Below, in pieces: positions 1 to 6,279 of a stretch of DNA of 6,438 nucleotides (its first letter is position 1; each line of letters begins with the position of its first letter). Location: assembly GCA_013331315.1 (NCBI GenBank), contig DUGQ01000217.1:1-6438 (forward strand), written 5' to 3'. Source of the DNA: Thermoplasmata archaeon (GTDB taxonomy: Archaea; Thermoplasmatota; Thermoplasmata; UBA10834). Made by a program: the position numbers and the translations under genes. The notes beneath the pieces are model-generated. The model saw only the letters and a program-made list of their open reading frames with translations, was not told where the DNA came from and ran no database searches.

Positions 1-45
1 AAGGACATCGAAAAGATACTTAGCGTAGTAGAGAAGTATCTCTGA
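1..45 (+). CDS. rpoF: RNA polymerase subunit F (Rpo4/Rpb4-like), C-terminal end, partial
   Basis: Only the last 14 codons and a TGA stop (43-45) are in the window, reading KDIEKILSVVEKYL. This helical, charged ending matches the usual C-terminus of archaeal RpoF, the Rpb4-like stalk subunit that pairs with RpoE (Rpb7) on RNA polymerase. The identification rests mostly on context: in many archaea rpoF directly precedes a DUF655 gene and ksgA, which is the order seen here. The DUF655 start lies 20 nt after this stop, so the genes are probably co-transcribed. The fragment is too short to be certain from its own sequence. Confidence 0.7.
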   Translation, partial: KDIEKILSVVEKYL

Positions 46-65
46 CGAGCGCGGGGGGATTCTCT

Positions 66-614
66 GTGGAGGACTATGCACGCATTCTAGACTACCTGCC
101 CCAAGGGCTGCCCGACGAACGGAAGTTCAAGCGGGAGCCAGTGGCATACGCCTTGGGCGAGGCGCAGTTCAAGCTCTTCGAGCTGGTTCCCCGACCCGAT
201 GCGGGGCTGTCAGTCGGCGACAGGGTCTACATCGGCAAGGACCTGGACCTCAGGCAGGAGATCCTCCACGTCAAGCGAAGGATAGGCCACGAAGAGCTCA
301 CCAATGCCGCACAGAGCGAGCTGCCCTATGTGGTAATGGAGATCATCAAGGCGAACGAACCGAGGTTCGTCAAGTTCTTCAACGAGGCGCAGGCGATAAC
401 CACGCGCTTCCACATGCTGGAGCTTCTGCCTGGCCTGGGCAAGAAGACCATGTGGAGCATAATCGAGGAGCGGAAGAAGGGGCCGTTCAAGGACTTCGAG
501 GACGTCGGGAAGCGTGTCCCGATGGCCCATCAGGTCGACAAGCTCATAGCGAAGAGGATTGAGGAGGAGCTGTCGAACCAGAACGAGAAGTACAGGCTCT
601 TCGTATCCCGATGA
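66..614 (+). CDS. DUF655 family protein, predicted nucleic-acid binding (OB-like plus helix-hairpin-helix)
   Basis: This 182-residue protein has the full usual length of the archaeal DUF655 family (COG1491), whose molecular function is not established. The N-terminus MEDYARILDYLPQG is a family signature. Residues about 34-75 (FKLFELVPRPDAGLSVGDRVYIG, then HVKRRI) look like a small OB/S1-like beta-barrel. Residues about 117-150, around LELLPGLGKKTMWSIIEERK, form a helix-hairpin-helix with the LPGLGKK turn, a common nonspecific DNA/RNA backbone-binding element. The C-terminus is charged and ends KYRLFVSR. The chosen start is GTG at 66, preceded by a purine-rich GGGGGGAT at 53-60, and it gives exactly the family N-terminus. 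It lies between rpoF and ksgA, so a role in RNA metabolism or ribosome maturation is a reasonable inference, not a demonstrated fact. Confidence 0.9.
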   Translation: MEDYARILDYLPQGLPDERKFKREPVAYALGEAQFKLFELVPRPDAGLSVGDRVYIGKDLDLRQEILHVKRRIGHEELTNAAQSELPYVVMEIIKANEPRFVKFFNEAQAITTRFHMLELLPGLGKKTMWSIIEERKKGPFKDFEDVGKRVPMAHQVDKLIAKRIEEELSNQNEKYRLFVSR

Positions 615-643
615 GGGACGTTGCGGAGACCAAGGCGACATGA
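611..643 (+). other. Ten-codon mini-ORF bridging the DUF655 stop and the ksgA start
   Basis: An ATG at 611-613 overlaps the DUF655 stop (TGA 612-614) as ATGA. It opens the frame MRDVAETKAT, which ends at TGA 641-643. That stop in turn overlaps the ksgA start (ATG 640-642) as a second ATGA. A ribosome finishing DUF655 could in principle reinitiate here and be delivered to the ksgA start. The overlaps are directly visible; translation of the mini-ORF is inference. ATGA overlaps are common in prokaryotic operons, so chance is a real alternative. The peptide itself need not have a function. Confidence 0.25.
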
Positions 644-1473
644 GGGCCGAAGAGGTCAGGACAATCCTGGAATCGCTCGACAAACGCCCGACCAAGCGTC
701 TGGGCCAGCATTTCCTTCTGGACGAAAGAGTGATTGACCGTCAGGTCTCCCTGGCCGAGCTCGGGCCGGAAGACACGGTTCTGGAGGTCGGTCCGGGCAT
801 AGGCAACCTCACGGAGTCAATCCTGTCCACGGGGGCCAAGATCGTCGCCGTCGAGATGGACACGGGCTTCTGCAGGTTTCTCACGAGACGGTTCGGGAAC
901 AGGATAGATCTCGTGAACGGGGATGCTGTGACCGCCTTCATCCCGGACTTCGACAAGGTGGTCTCGAACCTGCCGTACCAGATATCCTCCCCGATAACGT
1001 TCAGGCTCCTCGAGCTTGGCTTCGAGAAGGCGGTCCTCATGGTGCAGCGCGAGTTCGCCGAGCGCATGGTCGCTTCCGCCGGCACGAAGGACTACGGAAG
1101 GCTCTCAGTCGGCGTGTACTTCAGGGCGAAATGCGAGATTGCCATGAACGTGTCGAAGTCTTCGTTCTGGCCTCAGCCGAAGGTCGACTCGAGTGTCGTG
1201 GTGTTGACCCCACGGGCGCCGCCCTTCAGCGTAATCGACAAGAAGGCCTTCCACGACGTCACCAAAGCCATATTCTCACATCGCCGGAAGAAGGTGATGA
1301 ACGCTCTCGCGGACAATCCCGCTTCACGGGCGTATTTCAGTGGTGGGCCCGCGCCGGACCTGCGGAGCCTTCCCCACTCGTCAAATAGGGCCGAGCAGCT
1401 CACGCCAGCCGAGATCGGCGAACTCTCCGACGCGTTCCTCGAACTCGTCAGGCCCCGGGAAAGAAGCGCTTGA
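640..1473 (+). CDS. rsmA: 16S rRNA (adenine(1518)-N6/adenine(1519)-N6)-dimethyltransferase (KsgA/Dim1)
   Basis: This 277-residue enzyme uses S-adenosylmethionine to dimethylate two adjacent adenosines in the 3'-terminal hairpin of 16S rRNA, a late small-subunit maturation step. The family motifs are complete: RLGQHFLLD (residues 20-28), the SAM loop LEVGPGIGNLT (48-58), the ribose-binding acidic residue E72 in VAVEMD, the catalytic NLPY (110-113), MVQREFAERM (134-143), the FWPQPKVDS signature (176-184) and the basic FSHRRKK segment (212-218) that begins the C-terminal helical domain. Length is normal. The ATG at 640 is chosen because it places GQHFL at the usual distance from the N-terminus; the frame is open upstream to 559, but that part overlaps DUF655 and reads as low-complexity nonsense. 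A GGAG at 625-628 could serve as ribosome binding site. It is the last gene of the rpoF cluster; its 3' end overlaps the convergent DUF1611 gene by 26 bp. Confidence 0.96.
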   Translation: MRAEEVRTILESLDKRPTKRLGQHFLLDERVIDRQVSLAELGPEDTVLEVGPGIGNLTESILSTGAKIVAVEMDTGFCRFLTRRFGNRIDLVNGDAVTAFIPDFDKVVSNLPYQISSPITFRLLELGFEKAVLMVQREFAERMVASAGTKDYGRLSVGVYFRAKCEIAMNVSKSSFWPQPKVDSSVVVLTPRAPPFSVIDKKAFHDVTKAIFSHRRKKVMNALADNPASRAYFSGGPAPDLRSLPHSSNRAEQLTPAEIGELSDAFLELVRPRERSA

Positions 1474-2518
1474 TTATCGCGTCCACGATCTTGTCAGGCC
1501 CGTCCACGAGCACGTCGAAGGTCGGAAGGCCGTACTTCTTCTCGTACTCCGCGATCTTCTCGACGACCTGTTCCCTCGTGAGCGATTCAGGGTTCAGCGC
1601 GATGCCTATCACGTCGCAACCCGCCCAGACCCTGATTAGCTCTGACTCGCGCTCGACCGTTCCCACGGGAAGGTGCGGTACATCATCCGTGTAGCTCCGG
1701 TACTTCCTGCCAGGGGCGTGCTGCAGGACGATCGCCTGAGGTTGTGAGGCGCTGACGATCGCCCTCGAACCGGTCACGTACGCGGGATGGCTCAGCGCCC
1801 CCTGCCCTTCGATTACAATCACCTGTGGCTTCTCCTCGTTGTACGCGGTGACGATGGCGTTCTCCAGCTCGCCGACCACGTAGTCGCCTCTGATGGCGTC
1901 AAGGGGTATGCCGTACTTCGAGCCTTGCATCAACCCTGTCTGGCCTGTGGCGACGAAGCTCGTGCGTATGCCTCTCTCGTTCAGAGCCTTCGCCAGCACG
2001 ATGGCCGTCGTCCTCTTGCCTATCGCCGCGTCCGTCCCGAGAACGGGGATCCTGACGCAGTCCAGCTTACCTGCGAGGTTCTTGTACTTGTGCAGCTTCC
2101 GAAGGGGCGGCTCCCTTCTGATGTCGTGCAGCGTGACACCGCTCTTCCGGGCGAGGTCTTTGAGCTCCTCATCCTCTCCCAGCCACTCGTGAAGTCCCGA
2201 CATTATGCTCACGCCGCCCTCGATGGCGTCCTTGACCGGCTGTCTGAACTCCTCGGGCAGCATGCCACCGATGGTTGCGATGCCGATGATCATGAACTGA
2301 GGCTTCTCCGGGAGTCCCGCGAGAGCTTCGTTGACCGACGCGAATATCGGAATCCCGTTCTTCCTGCCGTCGAGCACCTCACCGGCGTCCTTTCCGGCTG
2401 TCGTGCTGTCCACGATTCCGATGATCCTGAAGCGTAGAGAGTGCCTCACCAGCCCGGCAGCGGTCTTTCCGGCGGGCGTCCCGAAGCCGCCTTCGCAGAG
2501 GATGATGGCTGATTCCAT
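1448..2518 (-). CDS. DUF1611 family protein with BioD-like P-loop domain
   Basis: This 356-residue protein matches the two-domain DUF1611 layout (COG3367). The N-terminal Rossmann-like part (1-145) contains GGFGTPAGKTAAGLVRHS (10-27), IIGIVDSTTAGKD (32-44), IGGMLPE (83-89), the hallmark GLHEWLGEDEELK (108-120) and DIRREPP (132-138). The C-terminal P-loop domain contains GTDAAIGKRTT (161-171), whose G-x5-GK spacing resembles dethiobiotin synthetase, then ATGQTGLM (190-197) and a Walker B-like VIVIEGQGALSHP (233-245). From family knowledge, one bacterial member (DgcN) has been reported as an N-acetyltransferase in D-glutamate use, working with the enolase-like DgcA; no dgcA-like gene is visible here, so I do not transfer that role. 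The frame stays open to an ATG at 2614, but the ATG at 2518 is preferred: it gives the family N-terminus MESAIILCEGG and lies about 28 bp from a TATA box. It is convergent with ksgA and divergent from ychF. Confidence 0.88.
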   Translation of the reverse strand: MESAIILCEGGFGTPAGKTAAGLVRHSLRFRIIGIVDSTTAGKDAGEVLDGRKNGIPIFASVNEALAGLPEKPQFMIIGIATIGGMLPEEFRQPVKDAIEGGVSIMSGLHEWLGEDEELKDLARKSGVTLHDIRREPPLRKLHKYKNLAGKLDCVRIPVLGTDAAIGKRTTAIVLAKALNERGIRTSFVATGQTGLMQGSKYGIPLDAIRGDYVVGELENAIVTAYNEEKPQVIVIEGQGALSHPAYVTGSRAIVSASQPQAIVLQHAPGRKYRSYTDDVPHLPVGTVERESELIRVWAGCDVIGIALNPESLTREQVVEKIAEYEKKYGLPTFDVLVDGPDKIVDAIIKRFFPGA

Positions 2519-2534
2519 GGATGCCCGCAACCGC

Positions 2535-2550
2535 GATTTACGTATAAATC
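2535..2550. repeat. 6-bp inverted repeat overlapping the DUF1611 TATA box
   Basis: GATTTA (2535-2540) and its exact reverse complement TAAATC (2545-2550) flank a 4-nt CGTA spacer. The right arm overlaps the minus-strand TATA element, and the left arm sits just downstream of it. Such symmetry over a core promoter could be a repressor operator, as many archaeal dimeric HTH regulators bind over TATA/BRE. It could also simply reflect an AT-rich island in GC-rich DNA. Confidence 0.4.
2543..2549 (-). promoter_or_regulatory. TATA box for the DUF1611 gene; probably leaderless transcript
   Basis: On the minus strand the sequence reads ATTTATA, an archaeal TATA-like box preceded by GGG. Its centre (about 2546) lies 28 bp upstream of the A of the ATG at 2518. 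Archaeal transcription usually starts about 26-27 bp from the TATA centre, so the mRNA should begin within a base or two of the start codon. No Shine-Dalgarno sequence is seen there, which agrees with a leaderless mRNA and supports this start over the upstream ATG. Confidence 0.65.
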
Positions 2551-2627
2551 CCTTGACAAACCACCCGCGCCTCAATCTTGCGGACCCTCTCTTGAGGACT
2601 CCAATCGAGTGCACCGAGCAGTATTTC

Positions 2628-2636
2628 TATGTATAT
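2628..2636 (+). promoter_or_regulatory. Candidate TATA box for the ychF-polB pair
   Basis: TATGTATAT stands out in the divergent spacer upstream of ychF. Its centre is about 32 bp before the GTG start at 2664, predicting transcription from near 2658-2660 and a leader of only a few bases. An alternative box at 2622-2628 (TATTTCT) would place the start near 2652 and keep the Shine-Dalgarno sequence in the message. The sequence does not decide between them. Confidence 0.5.
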
Positions 2637-2652
2637 GGCCATTGAGCCCCCT

Positions 2653-2659
2653 GGGGGAG
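2653..2659 (+). promoter_or_regulatory. Shine-Dalgarno-like GGGGGAG for ychF
   Basis: GGGGGAG ends 4 nt before the GTG at 2664 and supports that non-ATG start, which also gives the family N-terminus directly followed by the G1 loop. It is directly preceded by CCCCC (2647-2651), which could pair with it if the transcript starts far enough upstream. Whether it is in the mRNA depends on which TATA element is used. Confidence 0.45.
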
Positions 2660-2663
2660 CAGC

Positions 2664-3851
2664 GTGCTGGTAGGCATAGTCGGTAAGCCGAACGTCGGGA
2701 AGTCAACATTCTACTCCGCGCTCACGATGGCGACGGCGCAGATAGCGTCCTACCCGTTCACGACCATAGACGCGAACAGAGGCGTCGGATACGTCAGAGG
2801 GCCATGCCCGCACTCCTCGATAGACAGGCCGTGCAACCCCAACAACTCGCTTTGCATGGATGGAATTAGGTTCGTCCCGATCGAGCTCCTCGACGTCGCC
2901 GGCCTGGTTCCGGACGCGCATGCCGGCAAGGGCCTGGGAAACAAGTTCCTGGATGACCTCCGTCAAGCCCACGCCTTCATACACGTGGTGGACGCGAGCG
3001 GTGGCACGGACTTCGAGGGTAACCCGGTCGGCGTGGGAACGCATGACCCGTCCATGGACGTGAACTTCCTGGAGAGGGAGATATCCTACTGGATATTCGG
3101 CATCCTGGGCAAGGACTTCAACAAGATCGCCCGGCAGGCGAAGCTCGCCGGGAAGAAGTTCGAGAAGCTGTTACAGGAGAAGCTGACCGGCCTGTCCATT
3201 ACAGAGTCTCAGATACTGGCCGCGATCAGACAGTCGGGCAACGACGCTGACCCGAGCCTCTGGAAGGACGACGAGCTCCTCAAGTTCTGTCAGGCGCTGC
3301 AGAAGATAAGCAAGCCGATGATAGTCGCGGCGAACAAGGCCGACATCGCGCCCCCGGAGATGATGGAGAGGCTCAAGGGGACAGGATACCCCATCGTTCC
3401 GACCAGCGCGGAGTTCGAGCTGGCTCTGAGGAAGGCCACGAAGGCCGGCCTGGTCAGCTACACCCCAGGGAACAGCTCATTTGAGGTATCCGACCCGGGG
3501 AAGCTGAACGCGTCTCAGACCCAGGCGCTGGACAAGATGGCCGCGTGGCTGAAGTCCTCCGGCGGTACCGGCGTCCAGAAGGTGCTCGAGAATGTGGTCT
3601 TCGAGGTGCTGAACATGATTATCGTCTACCCCGTGGAGGACGAGTCGAAGTGGGTGGACAAGCAGGGTCGTGTGCTTCCTGACGCCTATCTGATGACCAG
3701 GGGCAGCAACGCCAAGGACTTGGCGTTCAAGGTCCACACCGACCTGGGTGATAACTTTATTAGGGCGATCGATGGAAGGACCCACATGACAGTGGGTCAC
3801 GACCACGTGCTCAAGGAGAACGACGTGGTGAAGATCGTCGCGAAGGTTTGA
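2664..3851 (+). CDS. ychF: Archaeal YchF-group GTPase with TGS domain
   Basis: This 395-residue translation-factor-class (TRAFAC) P-loop NTPase belongs to the Obg/YchF group; bacterial and eukaryotic relatives bind ribosomes and hydrolyse ATP. Visible motifs are G1 GKPNVGKS (7-14), the switch I threonines in PFTTIDANRG (31-40), G3 DVAG (77-80) followed by LVPDAHAGKGLGNKFLDDLR, G4 NKAD (224-227) and G5 TSAE (247-250). A helical insertion runs roughly 135-215, and a C-terminal TGS domain lies about 335-395, ending VLKENDVVKIVAKV. The canonical NKAD predicts guanine specificity, unlike the altered G4 (NxxE) of bacterial YchF and OLA1, so the usual label 'redox-regulated ATPase' may mislead. C48, H50, C57 and C64 form a small cysteine-rich insert after switch I. 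The GTG start has a GGGGGAG upstream. Its stop overlaps the polB ATG (TGATG), implying translational coupling. Confidence 0.93.
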   Translation: MLVGIVGKPNVGKSTFYSALTMATAQIASYPFTTIDANRGVGYVRGPCPHSSIDRPCNPNNSLCMDGIRFVPIELLDVAGLVPDAHAGKGLGNKFLDDLRQAHAFIHVVDASGGTDFEGNPVGVGTHDPSMDVNFLEREISYWIFGILGKDFNKIARQAKLAGKKFEKLLQEKLTGLSITESQILAAIRQSGNDADPSLWKDDELLKFCQALQKISKPMIVAANKADIAPPEMMERLKGTGYPIVPTSAEFELALRKATKAGLVSYTPGNSSFEVSDPGKLNASQTQALDKMAAWLKSSGGTGVQKVLENVVFEVLNMIIVYPVEDESKWVDKQGRVLPDAYLMTRGSNAKDLAFKVHTDLGDNFIRAIDGRTHMTVGHDHVLKENDVVKIVAKV

Positions 3852-6256
3852 TGCCGATGGACAGTTGGGATATCCGTTTGGTCGGGGTGACCTCTCACCC
3901 CAGGTACGAGGAGTTCAAGGGCGAGCTCGATATGCACCTCTACGGGAAGACGCGCGAGGGCAAGTCCATCGCCGTCAAGTACCGCGGTTTCGAGCCGTAC
4001 TTCTTCATAGTCGAGCCCTCGGACGAGGTCGTGAGCATACTCGAGGCCGACAAGAAGCGCATCGTGAGGACGGAAGAGTGCGAGCTGCTCCACAAGGGAG
4101 AGGTGAAACGCTGCAGGAAGGTCGTCGCCGTCCACCCTGGACTGGTCCCCAGCATACGCAGGGACCTCATGGACGCTGTCCCCGCCGTGCTCGCCGCTGA
4201 CATACCTTTCCACTTCAGGTTCGTCTATGACAAGGGGATAGGCGCGTGCGTGAAGGTCCTCGGCGACGCGGTGGATGACGACCGGTTCACGACCGACCTG
4301 GTCGTCGAGGCCGAGGGCTTCGAGGAGATCCCTCCCTTCAGACCGGCCCTCAGGATACTCAGCTTCGACATCGAGACGAGCCTCAAGGAGCCGAAGATAT
4401 TCACCATATGCTGTGTCGTCAAGGAAGGCGACAATATCGAGTCCAGGCAGTTCCACGGGGACGAGGCGAAGATGATATCCGACTTCTCGAAGTTTCTCAT
4501 AGAATCGGACCCCGACGTGATAACGGGCTACAACATAGACGGGTTCGACATCCCCCAGGTACAGGAGCGGTCGAAGGCCCTTGGCCTGGGGCCGCTCATG
4601 TGGTCGAGATTCCCGACCGAGATAGATCAGTACAACCGCTTCTGGCGGGCCCAGGGAAGGGTGATAATTGACGCGTGGTGGGCCGTCAAGCGCGTGCTCC
4701 GACCGAAGCAGGAGACGCTCAACGCTGTGGCGAAGCAGCTCCTCGGGGAGGAGAAGCACGACGTGGACCCGAAGAAGATGGACGAGGAGTGGGAGAACGA
4801 CAAGGAGCGCGTGATGCAGTACTGCGTGCAGGACGCGCATCTGGCGCTGAGGGTGCTGGAGAAGGTCGCGATACTGAACAGGAACATGGACCTCGCCGCC
4901 GTGTCCAAACTACCGCTCGACGATGTCGTGAACGGCACGACCTCGCAGTTGATCGACTCGATCCTGATCCGCGAGGCCGACCGGAGGGGGGTCGCCGTGC
5001 CGATGACCTCCCGCTCCAGCGACGAGGCCGCGCCCATCGAGGGCGGATACGTCCACGAGATGGAGCCCGGGCTCTACCATTGGGTCCTTACGCTTGACTT
5101 CAGGAGCATGTACCCGAGCATGATCATCGCCAACAACATATGCTTCACGACCCTGTCGCCCGAGGGCACCGTCGTGTCGCCCACCGGGGCGAAATTCCTC
5201 TCGAAGGACAAGCGGGAGGGCCTCCTGCCGGGGATCCTCGTCAGGCTGATGCAGGAGCGGTCCGCGACGAAGAAGGCCATGAGCGAGGCGTCCTCTCCGG
5301 ACGAGAGGGAGTACTACAACGGCCTCCAGGAGGCAATCAAGATACTGATGAACTCCTTCTACGGCGTCCTCGCGTCTTCGTTCTACAGGTTCACTGACCC
5401 GAAGATAGGCGCGAGCATCACCGCATTCTCGCGCGAGGCGACCAAGGACCTCATACGGAAGCTGGAGGCCGAGAGTCTCAGGGTCATCTACTCCGACACG
5501 GACTCGGTCTTCTTCCTGTCGCCGCACGAGAGCCTCGACGAGACGATCAAGCTGGGCAGGGACACTGCCGAGCGTTTCTCCAAGGGAGGGATGGTCCTCG
5601 AGTTCGAGAAGGTCATGGAGCCGTTCTTCTCCCACGGGAAGAAGAAGCGCTACGTGGGCAAGATGATCTGGCCCCGGGACGAGCTTATAGTCCGGGGCTA
5701 CGAGATGCGCAGGACGGACTCGTTCGACCTCCAGAGCGAGACGCTCCAGGAGGTCTTCGAGCGGATACTGGCGGACGACATGGACGGCGCTGTCACCCGC
5801 ACCAGGACCGTCATAGACGACCTGATCGCGGGCAAGGTCGACCCGTCCAAGCTGGTGATATCACGCTCCGTCAGGGAGGAGAGTCAGTACAAGGCGAGCG
5901 AGCGGATGATCAACGTCCGCGTAGCCCGGCGGCTCAAGGAGATGGGCTACGAGGTCATGCCGGGGATGAAGGTCTCATGGATAGTGACCAACGGAAAGGC
6001 ATCCCCGAACGAGTTCGAGCCGTGGATCGAGGGCAGGGAGTTCCCCGCCACGCCGGATTTCAACTACTACGCGACCAGGATAGCCGCCACGATATCCCGC
6101 GTGACCGACGCCTTCGGCTGGGACTCGCGGTCGCTCCTGACGGGCACCCAGCAGCAGACCCTGACCGGGGGCAAGTTCGGGGGCAAGAGGGCGACGAAAG
6201 TCGCCTCGAAGCCCGTGAAGACGGACAAGAAGCTGAGCCTGGACGATTTCATGTGA
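3851..6256 (+). CDS. polB: Family B DNA polymerase (archaeal PolB) with 3'-5' exonuclease
   Basis: This 801-residue protein is a replicative or repair DNA polymerase of normal archaeal PolB length, with every catalytic motif present. The N-terminal domain (1-165) carries FEPYFFI (47-53), HPGLVPSIRRDL (95-106) and ADIPF (116-120), resembling the uracil-sensing pocket of archaeal polymerases. The exonuclease has Exo I SFDIE (171-175), Exo II GYNIDGFDIP (226-235) and Exo III YCVQD (324-328). The polymerase has motif A LDFRSMYPS (415-423), motif B KILMNSFYG (497-505), motif C YSDTDS (547-552) and a KKKRY element (597-601). The extreme C-terminus KLSLDDFM (794-801) fits a PCNA-interacting (PIP) box with K for Q. 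No intein interrupts motifs A to C. The ATG at 3851 overlaps the ychF stop; ATG 3857 (MDSWDIRLV) is an alternative, better spaced from GAAGG at 3842-3846, and TTG 3848 is possible but unlikely. Confidence 0.97.
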   Translation: MPMDSWDIRLVGVTSHPRYEEFKGELDMHLYGKTREGKSIAVKYRGFEPYFFIVEPSDEVVSILEADKKRIVRTEECELLHKGEVKRCRKVVAVHPGLVPSIRRDLMDAVPAVLAADIPFHFRFVYDKGIGACVKVLGDAVDDDRFTTDLVVEAEGFEEIPPFRPALRILSFDIETSLKEPKIFTICCVVKEGDNIESRQFHGDEAKMISDFSKFLIESDPDVITGYNIDGFDIPQVQERSKALGLGPLMWSRFPTEIDQYNRFWRAQGRVIIDAWWAVKRVLRPKQETLNAVAKQLLGEEKHDVDPKKMDEEWENDKERVMQYCVQDAHLALRVLEKVAILNRNMDLAAVSKLPLDDVVNGTTSQLIDSILIREADRRGVAVPMTSRSSDEAAPIEGGYVHEMEPGLYHWVLTLDFRSMYPSMIIANNICFTTLSPEGTVVSPTGAKFLSKDKREGLLPGILVRLMQERSATKKAMSEASSPDEREYYNGLQEAIKILMNSFYGVLASSFYRFTDPKIGASITAFSREATKDLIRKLEAESLRVIYSDTDSVFFLSPHESLDETIKLGRDTAERFSKGGMVLEFEKVMEPFFSHGKKKRYVGKMIWPRDELIVRGYEMRRTDSFDLQSETLQEVFERILADDMDGAVTRTRTVIDDLIAGKVDPSKLVISRSVREESQYKASERMINVRVARRLKEMGYEVMPGMKVSWIVTNGKASPNEFEPWIEGREFPATPDFNYYATRIAATISRVTDAFGWDSRSLLTGTQQQTLTGGKFGGKRATKVASKPVKTDKKLSLDDFM

Positions 6257-6271
6257 CCGCCATCCAACAGC

Positions 6272-6279
6272 TTTATATA
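6272..6279 (+). promoter_or_regulatory. Strong TATA box downstream of polB
   Basis: TTTATATA, within an AT-rich stretch in the spacer after the polB stop, is the best TATA match in the window. Its centre (about 6275-6276) predicts transcription from about 6300-6304, which gives the gene at 6382 an mRNA leader of about 80 nt. This shows that the last gene has its own promoter and need not depend on the ychF-polB transcript. Confidence 0.7.

Noticed and set aside
559..639. N-terminal extension of KsgA by 27 codons
   Set aside because: It overlaps the DUF655 C-terminus out of frame and encodes arginine/serine-rich filler; the ATG at 640 gives the family N-terminus.
1787..2437. Plus-strand open frame (216 codons) opposite DUF1611
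   Set aside because: The minus-strand protein has conserved DUF1611 and P-loop motifs throughout; the plus frame has no family features, no promoter and no ribosome binding site.
2571..2596. Inverted repeat CTCAA/TTGAG in the divergent spacer
   Set aside because: The arms are only 5 bp with a 16-nt gap and do not align with either promoter; this is expected by chance.
2519..2614. Upstream extension of DUF1611 to the ATG at 2614
   Set aside because: The extra 32 residues are basic and unlike the family, and the extension runs through the TATA box about 28 bp from the ATG at 2518.
3797..4840. Long minus-strand open frame (347 codons) opposite the ychF end and the polB N-terminal half
   Set aside because: It is antisense to a fully supported polymerase, is dominated by leucine/valine/arginine/histidine runs typical of reverse frames in GC-rich genes, and has no recognisable motif.
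5094..5520. Intein insertion in PolB
   Set aside because: Archaeal polB genes often carry inteins at motifs A, B or C, but all three motifs are continuous here and the protein is of normal length.
4910..5635. Minus-strand open frame (241 codons) opposite the polB catalytic domain
   Set aside because: It lies antisense to polymerase motifs A and B and much of motif C's domain, and its composition is that of a codon-bias shadow.
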